Assembly (NCBI RefSeq): GCF_005870025.1
Contig: NZ_VATA01000010.1
Coordinates: 99,613 to 163,612, forward strand
From: Poseidonocella sp. HB161398
GTDB lineage: Bacteria; Pseudomonadota; Alphaproteobacteria; Rhodobacterales; Rhodobacteraceae
DNA length: 64,000 bases
Direction of reading: 5' to 3'
In this document: piece by piece, positions 9,205 through 17,391 of the stretch
Layout: each line of letters begins with the position of its first letter
Position numbering within the stretch: the first letter of the stretch is position 1
Notes under the pieces: model-generated
Seen by the model: the letters and a program-made list of their open reading frames with translations, nothing else
What the model was told of the DNA's origin: nothing
The model's database searches: none
Made by a program: the position numbers and the translations under genes

Positions 9205-9584
9205 CCGCCGCATCTGCAGCGCCCCTGCCCGGGGCATCCGGGGATACGTCAGGCGATAGCATGCTGGCGCAGATCCTCTCCTCTCTCGAAAGCGACAAGG
9301 CCGAGGACGTGGTGACGATCGATCTCCGCGGCCGTTCCGAAGTGGCCGATCACATGGTGATCGCCACCGGCCGTTCCTCCCGCCAGGTCGCTGCCCTGGC
9401 CGAGAAGCTGACCGAGCGGATCAAGGCCGGCTTCGGCGTGACCTGCAAGATCGAGGGCAAGGATCACGGCGACTGGGTGCTGATCGATGCGGGCGACGTG
9501 ATCGTCCATATCTTCCGCCCCGAAGTTCGCGAATTCTACCAGCTCGAGAAGATGTGGATGACATCGGGGACCGCCCGGGCCTGA
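9201..9584 (+). CDS. rsfS: Ribosomal silencing factor RsfS (Iojap family)
   Basis: RsfS binds ribosomal protein uL14 and blocks joining of the subunits when nutrients are short. The core is unmistakable: DKAEDVVTIDLRGRSEVADHMVIATGRSSRQVAALAEKL, then EGKDHGDWVLIDAGDVIVHIF and REFYQLEKMW. Starting at GTG 9201, preceded by GAGGTGG eight bases upstream, gives 127 residues with a short Ala/Pro-rich N-terminal extension. ATG 9261 would give a minimal 107-residue protein but has a poor ribosome site. The gene is followed four bases later by rlmH, a common pairing of ribosome-related genes. Confidence 0.93.
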   Translation: MTAASAAPLPGASGDTSGDSMLAQILSSLESDKAEDVVTIDLRGRSEVADHMVIATGRSSRQVAALAEKLTERIKAGFGVTCKIEGKDHGDWVLIDAGDVIVHIFRPEVREFYQLEKMWMTSGTARA

Positions 9585-9587
9585 TCC

Positions 9588-10055
9588 ATGCGCATCCAAA
9601 TCTGCGCCGTCGGCCGCCTGCGCGGCGGACCCGAAGCGGCGCTGATCGACGACTACCTCACCCGGTTCGCGAGAGCCGGGCGCGCCCTGTCGCTCGGCCC
9701 CGCGGAAATCCGCGAGGTCGAAGCGAAGAAGGGCGGCCAGGAGGAAGAGACCCGACTTCTGCTGAAATCGGTGCCCGACGGCGCGCGGGTGGTGGCGCTG
9801 GACGAGCGCGGCAAGGTCATGACCTCGCCGGATTTCGCCGGCCAGCTGGCCCGCTGGCGCGATGACGGCATCTCCGACACGGTCTTCGCCATCGGCGGCG
9901 CCGACGGCCACACCTCCGAGATGCGCCAGCGCGCCGACCTGCTGCTGAGCTTCGGATCCATGGTCTGGCCGCACATGCTGGCCCGCGCCATGCTGGCCGA
10001 GCAGCTCTACCGCGCGGCGACGATCCTGGCGGGCTCCCCCTACCACAAGGCCTGA
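9588..10055 (+). CDS. rlmH: 23S rRNA (pseudouridine1915-N3)-methyltransferase RlmH
   Basis: RlmH is a small SPOUT-class enzyme that methylates pseudouridine 1915 in helix 69 of 23S rRNA after the subunits have joined. The 155-residue protein has the family length. It shows ARVVALDERGKVMTSPDFA (about 65-83), FAIGGADGH (about 102-110), the knotted SAM-binding loop, and the closing segment MLARAMLAEQLYRA plus GSPYHK, which are strongly conserved. It is co-oriented with rsfS and almost certainly transcribed with it. Confidence 0.95.
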   Translation: MRIQICAVGRLRGGPEAALIDDYLTRFARAGRALSLGPAEIREVEAKKGGQEEETRLLLKSVPDGARVVALDERGKVMTSPDFAGQLARWRDDGISDTVFAIGGADGHTSEMRQRADLLLSFGSMVWPHMLARAMLAEQLYRAATILAGSPYHKA

Positions 10056-10239
10056 GATCGCGAAGCCCGAGTCGCCCGGCCTCCGGGCCCGGGCGGCCGC
10101 CGCTATCGGGTCTTGGTCCTAGCCCGCCCCGTCCCCGTACGACCATTGTTCAATTTCAAGGCGAACCGTTCCGGGTGATTTCTTGTGCGAACGAGAATGA
10201 CGGCGCCAGCACCGCGCGCCGCAACCCCGGAGGAGACCC

Positions 10240-12003
10240 ATGACCCGTTTCACGCTCGCCGTCTGCGCGGCGATCCTTGCCACGTCCGCGCATGCCCAGG
10301 TGACCGACGAGGACCTGGCCAACGACCAGTCCGACACCAGCCAGGTGGTCACCAACGGCATGGGCCGCGACCTCCAGCGCTACAGCCCGCTCGAGATCCT
10401 CAACAAGGACAACGTCAAGAACCTGGTCCCCGCCTGGGCCTTCTCCATGGGCGGCGAGAAGCAGCGCGGCCAGGAGGCGCAGCCGATCGTCTATGACGGG
10501 GTGATCTACGTCACCGGGTCGTATTCGCGGCTTTTCGCCATCGACGCCATGACCGGCAAGGAGGTCTGGCAGTACGACGCCCGCCTGCCCGAGGGCATCC
10601 TGCCCTGCTGCGACGTGATCAACCGCGGCGCGGCGATCTACGGCGACAAGATCTTCTTCGGCACGCTCGACGCCAGGCTGGTCGCGCTCGACCGCCACAC
10701 CGGCGACGTCGTCTGGAACAAGAAGATGGAGGACTACAAGGCGGGCTATTCCTACACCGCCGCGCCGATGGTCGTGGACGGCAAGGTGATCGTCGGCAAC
10801 TCGGGCGGCGAATTCGGCGTGGTCGGCGCGGTCTCGGCCTATGACGCCGAGACCGGCGACATGGTCTGGAAGCGCCCGACCATCGAGGGCCATATGGGCG
10901 AGCTGAACGGCGAGCCTTCGACCATGACCGGCGAAGAGGGCAAGACCTGGCCGGGCGACATGTGGAAGACCGGCGGCGGCGCGACCTGGCTCGGCGGCTC
11001 CTATGACGCCGAGACCGACACGCTGGTCTTCGGCGCAGGCAACCCGGCGCCGTGGAACAGCCATCTGCGCGGCGCGGGCGAGCCCAATGACGACAATTCC
11101 GGCGACAACCTCTATGCCGCCAGCCGCCTCGGCATCGACCCGGAGACCGGCGAGATCAAGTGGCACTTCCAGACCACGCCGCGCGAGGGCTGGGATTTCG
11201 ACGGGGTGAACGAGGTCGTGGCCTTCACCGACCGCGACGGCAACAAGCGCTTCGGCACCGCCGACCGCAACGGCTTCTTCTACGTGCTCAACCGCGAGGA
11301 CGGCGCCTTCGTCTCGGCCCATCCCTTCGTCAAGGAGATCAGCTGGGCCGAGGGCATCGACGAGAACGGCCGACCGATCTACAACGAGGCCAACCGGCCC
11401 GGCAATCCGCTGGCCGCGGCAGATGGCGACAAGGGCGAGACGATCTTCGCCGTGCCGTCCTTCCTCGGCGGCAAGAACTGGATGCCGATGTCCTACAGCC
11501 AGAAGACCGGCGATTTCTACGTGCCCTCGAACGAATGGGGCATGGACATCTGGAACGAGCCGATCAGCTACAAGAAGGGCGCCGCCTATCTGGGCGCGGG
11601 CTTCACCATCAAGCCGCTCTTCGAGGACTATATCGGCAGCCTCAAGGCGCTCGACCCGATGACCGGCGAGATCAAGTGGGAATACAAGAACGAGGCGCCG
11701 CTCTGGGCCGGGGTGATGTCGACCGCGGGCGGGCTGGTCTTCACCGGCACCCCCGAGGGCGAGTTCCTGGCGCTCGACGACGAGACCGGCGAGGTCCTGT
11801 GGTCCTTCCAGACCGGTTCGGGCATCGTCGGCCAGCCGGTCACCTGGGAGCAGGATGGCGAGCAGTATGTCTCGATCCTCTCCGGTTGGGGCGGCGCGGT
11901 GCCGCTCTGGGGCGGCGAGGTGGCCAAGAAGGTCAACTACCTCAACCAGGGCGCGATGCTCTGGACCTTCCGCCTGCCGAAGCAGCTCGCCTCCGTCCAG
12001 TAG
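10240..12003 (+). CDS. PQQ-dependent alcohol dehydrogenase, lanthanide type (ExaF/PedH-like)
   Basis: This is a 587-residue periplasmic quinoprotein that oxidises alcohols with pyrroloquinoline quinone. It has a signal peptide ending AHA-Q at residue 20, the vicinal disulfide ILPCCD (Cys123-Cys124) and repeated propeller motifs such as [13 protein letters not shown] and [13 protein letters not shown]. Metal-site residues visible are Glu191 (SGGEFG), Asn268 (GAGNPAPWN) and the catalytic Asp319 in GWDFDGVNE. Asp321, two residues after the catalytic Asp, is the residue that in this family distinguishes lanthanide-dependent enzymes (XoxF, ExaF, PedH) from calcium enzymes, which usually have Ala or Ser there. 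[17 protein letters not shown] and [11 protein letters not shown] resemble ExaF/PedH more than XoxF. There is no haem motif. The start has GGAGGAGACCC. No cytochrome, XoxJ-like or pqq genes lie beside it. Confidence 0.88.
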   Translation: MTRFTLAVCAAILATSAHAQVTDEDLANDQSDTSQVVTNGMGRDLQRYSPLEILNKDNVKNLVPAWAFSMGGEKQRGQEAQPIVYDGVIYVTGSYSRLFAIDAMTGKEVWQYDARLPEGILPCCDVINRGAAIYGDKIFFGTLDARLVALDRHTGDVVWNKKMEDYKAGYSYTAAPMVVDGKVIVGNSGGEFGVVGAVSAYDAETGDMVWKRPTIEGHMGELNGEPSTMTGEEGKTWPGDMWKTGGGATWLGGSYDAETDTLVFGAGNPAPWNSHLRGAGEPNDDNSGDNLYAASRLGIDPETGEIKWHFQTTPREGWDFDGVNEVVAFTDRDGNKRFGTADRNGFFYVLNREDGAFVSAHPFVKEISWAEGIDENGRPIYNEANRPGNPLAAADGDKGETIFAVPSFLGGKNWMPMSYSQKTGDFYVPSNEWGMDIWNEPISYKKGAAYLGAGFTIKPLFEDYIGSLKALDPMTGEIKWEYKNEAPLWAGVMSTAGGLVFTGTPEGEFLALDDETGEVLWSFQTGSGIVGQPVTWEQDGEQYVSILSGWGGAVPLWGGEVAKKVNYLNQGAMLWTFRLPKQLASVQ

Positions 12004-12044
12004 GGCCAGATCACTCCCAGAGCGCGCTTTCGCGCTCCTCCTCG

Positions 12045-12075
12045 ACGCGCCGGACCGTTTCCGGCGCGTTTTTTT
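12045..12075 (+). terminator. Rho-independent terminator after the PQQ dehydrogenase
   Basis: Stem ACGCGCCGGA / TCCGGCGCGT with a short CCGTT loop is followed by a run of seven T (12069-12075). This is one of the clearest terminators in the window. Confidence 0.88.
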
Positions 12076-12151
12076 CGCGCCATCGGCGCGGCGTCGCCGA
12101 TCCCGCGCGGCGCCGTGGCGGCAAGGACGCCGCCGCGCTAGAAACCCTCCC

Positions 12152-13078
12152 ATGACGACAACCGTTTCCGGCTGGCCCTCCCTGCGCCGCGAGCTGGAGC
12201 TTTCCGAACGGCTCTTCGGCAGCTCCGGCCCGGCCCGCCTCGGCGCCTGGCTTGCGGGCGAAGCGGCGAAGGTCGGCGATGCCGCCTTCGCCCGGCTCTT
12301 CTCGGACCATATCGACCTGCCGGGCATCGCCCCGGGGGACTACGCGCACCGGCACCTGCGCTCGCGGCGCGGCGCGCTGCTGGGCGGGATCCGCTTCTAC
12401 GGGCGCGACATCGCCCGGCCCTTCGTCGAGATCGTCGCCCACAGCTTCGGGGAGACCGGCACGCTGGCTGCCGTTGCGGCCGCCGAATGGCGCGCCTTCG
12501 CGCCCCGGGCGATGCGGCTGCGGCTGCTGCCCGGCGACGCGATGCCCGGGCGCAGCCGGATCGACACCAGCATCCATGCCGCCCGCTACGATGCACTGCG
12601 GCCGCCGCCGCCCGGGCTGCGCCTCCTGCCCTTCTCCGATCCCTGCGCGGCGCTGGCGCTGGTGGCCGGGCGCTTCGCCCATATGGCCGCCGCCGATCCG
12701 GCGCTCCGCCGCAATGTCTCGCCGCTCGATCCGCGGGAGCTCATCGAGCTCTGGGAGGCCGGGCAGGTCCATGGCATCTCGCCCGACGGAAGCCGGGCGG
12801 CCGGGCTGATCGCAGTGGCGCCGGGCAGCATCGGCTGGATCGAGGGCGACGAGATCATGGAAGAGGTGGTCGCCGTCCCCGCCAGCGGCCGCGGTCTTGC
12901 CGCCGCGGCGCAGGGCGCGCTGGCCGCGCGGGACGGCGCCGATCCCGGCCGGCTGCTGATCGGCACGATCGACGGGCTGAACACCGCCTCGCGCCGGAGC
13001 GCGGAGCGGGCCGGGCGGCCGCGGGTGCTGGACCATGTCTTTGTCGCCCTGCCCGGTCCCGGACAGGCCCGGCCCTAG
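12152..13078 (+). CDS. GNAT-fold acetyltransferase-like protein
   Basis: The 308-residue product begins at ATG 12152 (MTTTVSGWPSLRREL). The first two thirds are unfamiliar: a region with SRRGALLGGIRFYGRD and many Arg/Pro residues. The C-terminal third looks like a GNAT acetyltransferase fold: IGWIEGDEIMEEVVAVPASGRGLAAAAQGALAAR resembles the motif-A strand and acetyl-CoA loop, and IGTIDGLNTASRRSAERAGR resembles the following helix in which an Asn and neighbouring residues recur in GNATs. The acyl acceptor is unknown. It could be a fused or degenerate member; the GNAT assignment is moderate. It is followed by a strong hairpin and a convergent gene. Confidence 0.6.
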   Translation: MTTTVSGWPSLRRELELSERLFGSSGPARLGAWLAGEAAKVGDAAFARLFSDHIDLPGIAPGDYAHRHLRSRRGALLGGIRFYGRDIARPFVEIVAHSFGETGTLAAVAAAEWRAFAPRAMRLRLLPGDAMPGRSRIDTSIHAARYDALRPPPPGLRLLPFSDPCAALALVAGRFAHMAAADPALRRNVSPLDPRELIELWEAGQVHGISPDGSRAAGLIAVAPGSIGWIEGDEIMEEVVAVPASGRGLAAAAQGALAARDGADPGRLLIGTIDGLNTASRRSAERAGRPRVLDHVFVALPGPGQARP

Positions 13079-13094
13079 GGTCCCGGACCGCAAA

Positions 13095-13120
13095 CGCCCC
13101 GCCGGAGGACCGGCGGGGCG
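13095..13120. terminator. Hairpin between convergent genes
   Basis: Perfect stem CGCCCCGCCGG / CCGGCGGGGCG with AGGA loop lies between the GNAT-like gene and the convergent HlyD-family gene. It has no long T run on the plus strand and only TTT on the minus strand, so it probably serves as a bidirectional terminator of modest strength. Confidence 0.6.
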
Positions 13121-13144
13121 CGCGTTCGGGCTGCAGGAGCCGGA

Positions 13145-14374
13145 TCAGTGGCCGGTCAGCACCAGCGTCTGCACCGGCAGGAGCAGCGCCTGCATCCTGA
13201 GGATCGCGGCATGCACCACGCCCACCGTGTCGACCACATGCAGCGCGATGAATTTCAGCGTGCCCAGATCCTCGGTCGCCAGCCGCTCGTGGTTCGAGGT
13301 ATAGGCGTTGCCCACGCAGGCGCTGCCCGGCGGGATCGGCTTCACCTGCTCGGGCCAGAGCGGCTCCATGAAGACGGTCAGCGTGCCGGCCGCGCGGCTG
13401 TCGACATCGATCAGCCGGTCGGTGGGCCGGAACTGCCCGGCGGAGATCACGTCCTGCACCTCGGTCACCACCATCGGCACCACTTCGAACGGATGCGAGA
13501 CGCAGACGATCTCGGCCAGCATGCCCGGCTTGATCACCTGGGCAGTGATCTGGTTGAAGCCCGCGGCGTAGCGGACGCCGTAATTCTCGCTGGCCACCAG
13601 GATGCCCGCGGGCCGCAGCACCGGGCTGACATAGTCGCCCACCGCCAAAGCGAACTGCTCGACGACGCCCTCGACCCCGGCATAGACCACCGTCTTGTCC
13701 AGATCCGACTGGGCGCTGGCCGCCGCGGCCGCCGCCGCGTCGCGCTGTGCCGGCAGAAGCGTAGTGACCTTGGCCTGCACCGCTTCGAGGCTGGAAAGCG
13801 CGGCATTCACCGTGCCCTGGCGCTGGTCGACGGTGTTCTGCATCCGGTTGACGTCCTGCTCGCTGACCGCGTTTGAGCCGCGGTCGAACAGGGTCTTGCG
13901 GGTGTCGTACTCGTCCTGGGCCTGCTTCAGCGCGCCCTGGGCGGCCTCCACCTGGCCCTGGGCCGCGGCGATCTCGGAGCCGCCGACCGCGATCGCGGCC
14001 TCGACCTCGGCCAGCTGCGACTGCGCCGCCTCGAGCGCGGCGCGCTGGCGGGAATCGTCGACCCGGAACAGCGGATCGCCGGGCTCCACCTGGTCGAAAT
14101 TCTTCACCATGATCTCGGTCACGCGGCCGCCGGTCTCGGGCAGGATCGTGACGGTGCGGTAGAAGGAGGTGATGCTGCTGGTCGCCGGGTGGTAGTAGAA
14201 GATCACCGTGATCAGCGAGATGGTCAGCACCGCGCAGGAGACGATGCCGTAGCGCAGCTCGAACCACATCGAATAGAGGTTGATCTCCTTGCCGATGCGC
14301 TTGCCCTGGCCATAGCGCCGGTAGAGGTAGTCCGGCAGGATCGTCAGCATCGAGCAGAACAGGAACTCAAACAT
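13145..14374 (-). CDS. HlyD/EmrA-type membrane fusion protein
   Basis: The 409-residue protein has an N-terminal region with one clear membrane helix (FELRYGIVSCAVLTISLITVIFYY, about residues 38-61), then a periplasmic part. Next comes a half-lipoyl segment VTILPETGGRVTEIMVKNFDQVEPGDPLFRVD, a long Ala/Gln-rich coiled coil (about 110-220), the second half-lipoyl segment DLDKTVVYAGVEGVVEQF, and a beta-barrel. This is the architecture of periplasmic adaptor proteins such as EmrA, YibH and YiaV. Such adaptors link an inner-membrane pump to the outer membrane, but no pump is encoded here; instead a small membrane protein gene overlaps its start by eight bases. The pair resembles the E. coli yiaW-yiaV arrangement, whose role is not well defined. 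Confidence 0.82.
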   Translation of the reverse strand: MFEFLFCSMLTILPDYLYRRYGQGKRIGKEINLYSMWFELRYGIVSCAVLTISLITVIFYYHPATSSITSFYRTVTILPETGGRVTEIMVKNFDQVEPGDPLFRVDDSRQRAALEAAQSQLAEVEAAIAVGGSEIAAAQGQVEAAQGALKQAQDEYDTRKTLFDRGSNAVSEQDVNRMQNTVDQRQGTVNAALSSLEAVQAKVTTLLPAQRDAAAAAAASAQSDLDKTVVYAGVEGVVEQFALAVGDYVSPVLRPAGILVASENYGVRYAAGFNQITAQVIKPGMLAEIVCVSHPFEVVPMVVTEVQDVISAGQFRPTDRLIDVDSRAAGTLTVFMEPLWPEQVKPIPPGSACVGNAYTSNHERLATEDLGTLKFIALHVVDTVGVVHAAILRMQALLLPVQTLVLTGH

Positions 14375-14756
14375 GCGGGGCGGGCTCCTTGGGCGCTTCG
14401 GCCTCCGGTTCGGGATCCTGCGCGAGGCGCCGCAGCGAGCGGGCCATGGAGTTCAGCGGCGTGACGAAATCCGGCGGGTTGATCGCGGCGATGACGATGG
14501 CGATGACCCAGAATAGGTTGTTGTGGGTCAGCAGCGCGATCAGCGTCAGGATGCCGATCAGCTGCAGCTGCGTGTGGTTCGCCTCATGCGCCATCCGGTC
14601 GGGGATCGAGTGCAGGTGCAGGTAGAACACCCCGATGCCGAGGATCGCGAGGATCACGAAGACCGTCATGATCGTGAAGAGCGTATCGGTCTGCCCCGGC
14701 CCGGTTATGAAGAACGGCAGGTGCTCGGGCACCAGGCCGTTAGTGGATTCCGCCAT
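14367..14756 (-). CDS. Small two-helix membrane protein, DUF3302/YiaW-like
   Basis: The product has 129 residues with two membrane helices: TIMTVFVILAILGIGVFYLHL (about 28-48) and IGILTLIALLTHNNLFWVIAIVIAA (about 67-91). Between them is SIPDRMAHEANHTQ, which resembles the conserved IP..A...NH segment of YiaW/DUF3302 proteins. The tail is acidic and Pro-rich. It is read just ahead of the HlyD-family adaptor gene and overlaps it by eight bases, as expected for a translationally coupled pair. The start ATG at 14756 follows AAGGAGGACCAGA. The DUF3302 link is based on layout and a short motif, so it is tentative; the existence of the gene is well supported. Confidence 0.65.
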   Translation of the reverse strand: MAESTNGLVPEHLPFFITGPGQTDTLFTIMTVFVILAILGIGVFYLHLHSIPDRMAHEANHTQLQLIGILTLIALLTHNNLFWVIAIVIAAINPPDFVTPLNSMARSLRRLAQDPEPEAEAPKEPAPHV

Positions 14757-15690
14757 TCTGGTCCTCCTTGGCTTGCCTGGCGCCTCCCTGCCCCGCCGCG
14801 CTGCGGGACGGCACCCCGGCCGTTGCTTCCACGCCTAGCACAAAGATCGCCATCCGGGCTGACGGAAGTTGTCGCGGCGGCGCATCTGCCCGCATTTCCG
14901 CACGGGCATGCCGCAGAGCAGCACGCCCGGCGCCGCGGCCCGCCCCTGGCAGGACCCGGGGCGGAGGCGAATCACCTGGCGCGAATGGCAGCTCCGTGAT
15001 CGCAAAATAGCCAGAATTTTGCATCATGCCTAATTTTCCCTCCGAATTGAGTCGCCTCCGGGTGGAAACGGCCAAAACGGAATGCCGGGCATTCAATTTG
15101 CCCGGCCAATCTATGCCGCGCTGCGGCAGTATTCTGCGGCGCTGCAGAAAGACCGGTCCGGCACGGCTTCGAGACGGTCTCCGCGGCGCATTGGCGGCCA
15201 TTTCCGCTTCCGAAGCGCGCACCGCCTCTGCGCCATAGCCATGCCGTTCCGGCAACCCGGCTGCGCCTGCGGAGCAGGAATTGCATGGCTCTGCGCCCTG
15301 CGGGACACCGGCCGTGCAGCCATGCGCAACCGAACCGGGCGCGGCTCCCCGTCGCGGGACGCAGGGGAAGCCGTTGATTTTCATAATCCCGTTACATGGC
15401 CGTCTCTGCGACTCCGCCCGGGTACCCGGCCGCCGGCCCTGCCGCCACAGGGCCCGCGGCCTCCGGCCGGAGCCCCTTGCCCGGCCCCTGCAGCGGCCGG
15501 CGCGCGGCCCCGCCGGAACACGCATCCGCGCCCTCGCAACCAGTCCGCGCCAGAGCCGCCGCAACCGGCGCCGGCGCCTTGCCAGACAGGGGCCGGTGCC
15601 CGGTTTCTGCAGTGCAGCGCGGCAATCTGCCACGAGTATCCGACCGATGTTGTAATTTTCCCGAAAGGGTCAGTCATCCACCCTTATTCC
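14757..15690. other. Gene-free 0.9 kb stretch with one clear hairpin
   Basis: No frame here has credible protein-like composition; the open frames are Arg/Pro/Ala-rich artefacts of GC-rich DNA. The only structure I can point to is a perfect hairpin at 15084-15106 (GCCGGGCA / TGCCCGGC, seven-base loop TTCAATT). The stretch 15000-15100 is noticeably less GC-rich than its surroundings and may hold the divergent promoters of the small membrane protein gene and the secreted propeller gene. No tRNA or known riboswitch is visible. Confidence 0.5.
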
Positions 15691-16512
15691 ATGACCAAGA
15701 TCACAGCCATAGTTGCACCCGCCCTCGCCCTGCTGTCGGCTGCCGCGCCAGCAATGTCAGCAGAATTGACCCTTTTACGAAGCTTTTCCTTTCCCGGTCC
15801 CTCCGGCCTGACCTATGACAGCCGGTATTGCGGAATTTGGGTTGCAAGCGAGTCCCGTACCGTGCGGCTCATCACCCCCTGGGGCGACGAGATCATGAGC
15901 TTCGAGGCCGGGCTGAGCCGCGTCGACGCGATCGCGATCGACGGCGAGGATCTGGTCCTGTCGGACGGCAACGGCCTCTACCAGCGGGTCGACCGCGGCG
16001 GCCAGCCCACCGGCGATCCGTTCCGCCTGGCCAGCATCCTGATGGATACCGACGGGCTCTATGTCGACCACGAGACCGGCGACTACTGGGTGGCCGATGA
16101 CAGCATCGCCCAGCTCGTGCGGGTCGCCGCGGACGGCACCGTGATGCAGCGCGTCGACGGCGCCTCGCAATCTGCACCGCTGATGGAGCCGCAGGGCATC
16201 ACCCGCGATCCGCGCTCGGGGCATTTCCTGGTGGTGGACGATGCCGATGCCTCGGACAGCCTGTTCGAATTCAATGCCGCGGGGCAGCTCCTGGACGTGA
16301 TCCCGCTGGCCGAGGGCGGCTACGACGCCGAGGGCATCACCGTGCAGCCCGATACCGGCACCGTCTTCATCGCCTATGACGACGGCGACATGATCGCGGC
16401 CTTCACCTACGAGCCGACCGGCGACGACGACATCCCGCCGATGGCGGCCTCGGCCGAGGATCTGGGCGGCTGCGTGCTGTCGGGCCTGCCGCTTTCCGTG
16501 CCGCGCGGCTAG
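15691..16512 (+). CDS. Secreted beta-propeller protein (SMP-30/SdiA-regulated-like)
   Basis: The 273-residue protein begins with an export signal (MTKITAIVAPALALLSAAAPAMSAEL, cut probably after MSA). The mature part contains repeated propeller blades: GLTYDSRYCGIWVASESRTVRL, GLYVDHETGDYWVADDSIAQLV, GITRDPRSGHFLVVDDADASD and GITVQPDTGTVFIAYDDGDMIA. This pattern of GI-x-(Y/R)D...-(W/F)(V/L)A-D is typical of NHL/SMP-30-like and SdiA-regulated periplasmic propellers. Enzymatic activity cannot be inferred. The start lacks a strong ribosome site. Its stop codon overlaps that of the convergent ydcF-like gene within the four bases CTAG. Confidence 0.7.
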   Translation: MTKITAIVAPALALLSAAAPAMSAELTLLRSFSFPGPSGLTYDSRYCGIWVASESRTVRLITPWGDEIMSFEAGLSRVDAIAIDGEDLVLSDGNGLYQRVDRGGQPTGDPFRLASILMDTDGLYVDHETGDYWVADDSIAQLVRVAADGTVMQRVDGASQSAPLMEPQGITRDPRSGHFLVVDDADASDSLFEFNAAGQLLDVIPLAEGGYDAEGITVQPDTGTVFIAYDDGDMIAAFTYEPTGDDDIPPMAASAEDLGGCVLSGLPLSVPRG

Positions 16513-17111
16513 GGCCAGTCGGACCGCTCCAGCTCGCGGTACTGGCCGAGCAGCTCGGCCCAGACCAGAAGCGCTTCGCGGGTGTGGCGGGAGGACCGCA
16601 CCCGGATCTTGGTCCAGAGCGAAGCGCCTTCGTCGCCCTCCTTCCGGATCGCGGCCACGTACTGGCCGCGCACCCCCAGCCGGCGGCACTGCAGCGCGAT
16701 GCGCGGCAGGTGATAGGCCTGGCTGACAAGCTGGACGCTGCGCGGCCTGTCCCGCGCCGCCTCCGTGACGCAGGTATCCGGGGTCGACTGCGCCGCGCCG
16801 TCGACTTCGATCCGCGCCTCGGGCACGCCGCGTTCCAGCAGGTAGTCCTTCATGATCCCGGCCGCGCGCTGCGCATTGGAGACCACGATGACCTGCGCCT
16901 TGCCGGTCTCGTAGAGCTCCGCCCCGGTATCGAGCCGCTCTGCATGAAGCGGCGAGATCGCGCCGTCGCGCACCAGCGCGCCGAAGATCAGCGCGGCATC
17001 GGCGGGCCGGGCGGCCTCCGCAGTCACGACCGGCACGGTCAGCCAGAGCCATAGAAGCGGCCCGAACACGACCGCCAGCCCCGCGCCGAGGATCGCCAGC
17101 AACCAGCGCAT
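16509..17111 (-). CDS. YdcF/DUF218 family protein
   Basis: The 200-residue protein starts at ATG 17111 (MRWLLAILGAGLAVVFGPLLWL, a membrane anchor or signal), preceded by GAGGGAAG. An upstream in-frame start would add ten residues. The DUF218 core is visible as DAALIFGALVRDGAISPLHAERLDTG (about 38-63), VIVVSNAQRAAGIMKDYLLERGVP (about 75-98), and STPDTCVTEAA plus VQLVSQAYHLPRIALQCRRLG (about 108-145). This is the Rossmann-like fold of the YdcF/SanA family, associated with envelope integrity and vancomycin sensitivity in other bacteria. The precise reaction is unknown. Confidence 0.8.
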   Translation of the reverse strand: MRWLLAILGAGLAVVFGPLLWLWLTVPVVTAEAARPADAALIFGALVRDGAISPLHAERLDTGAELYETGKAQVIVVSNAQRAAGIMKDYLLERGVPEARIEVDGAAQSTPDTCVTEAARDRPRSVQLVSQAYHLPRIALQCRRLGVRGQYVAAIRKEGDEGASLWTKIRVRSSRHTREALLVWAELLGQYRELERSDWP

Positions 17112-17194
17112 GGAACTTCCCTCACGTTTTACCGAGGCCAAGGCTTAGGCGATCCGCCGGCGCAGGTCCATCACTCCGCCCGGGCAGTTTTCGC

Positions 17195-17222
17195 TTTTCA
17201 TTCGCCCCCCAGGCGCTATAAC
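17195..17222 (+). promoter_or_regulatory. Candidate promoter of leuL-leuA
   Basis: A good -10 element TATAAC lies at 17217-17222, with a weak -35-like TTTTCA at 17195-17200 (16-base spacer). The expected start of transcription is at about 17229-17230, exactly where the leader-peptide ATG begins, so the leader would be translated from a leaderless transcript. The same TATAACGCC string occurs upstream of mreB. Confidence 0.55.
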
Positions 17223-17229
17223 GCCCGCC

Positions 17230-17286
17230 ATGGCACACCGCGCACAGATCCTGTCCCTGGCTCTCCTTCTCCTTACACGCCTCTGA
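17230..17286 (+). CDS. leuL: Leucine-rich leader peptide of leuA attenuator
   Basis: This 18-residue reading frame (MAHRAQILSLALLLLTRL, then TGA) lies 105 bases before leuA. Seven of its 18 residues are leucine, four of them in a row, as expected if slow translation during leucine shortage controls the downstream gene. It has no ribosome site, but its ATG coincides with the predicted transcription start, so it is probably read as a leaderless mRNA, as described for the trpL leader of Sinorhizobium. The frame is too short to be called by standard gene finders. Confidence 0.78.
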   Translation: MAHRAQILSLALLLLTRL

Positions 17287-17391
17287 GCGTGCCATTCGGC
17301 GCGACCGCTCAGGGGTATCCGCCGCGCGCCGCACTTCACAAACCAGGACTTCAAGGACGCGCCCTTCGCGGCGCAAGACAGGACAAGACCC
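17287..17391 (+). promoter_or_regulatory. Leader RNA between leuL and leuA with alternative pairings
   Basis: Several complementary segments can form competing stems: GAGCG (start of this stretch) with CGCTC about 17 bases on; GCGCCGC (about 17320-17330) with GCGGCGC (about 17370-17377); and a local hairpin GCGCC-CTTCGC-GGCGC just before the leuA ribosome site AGGACAAG. The last hairpin lacks a T run, so control may act on translation start or through a Rho-type mechanism rather than a classical terminator. This is inference from pairing potential only. Confidence 0.5.

Noticed and set aside
12045..12075. Small RNA or riboswitch after the PQQ dehydrogenase
   Set aside because: The structure is a simple GC hairpin with a T run, fully explained as a terminator.
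14757..15690. Long reading frames on both strands of the 0.9 kb gap
   Set aside because: Their Arg/Pro/Ala/Gly-rich composition, lack of ribosome sites and lack of any recognisable motif mark them as artefacts of high GC content.
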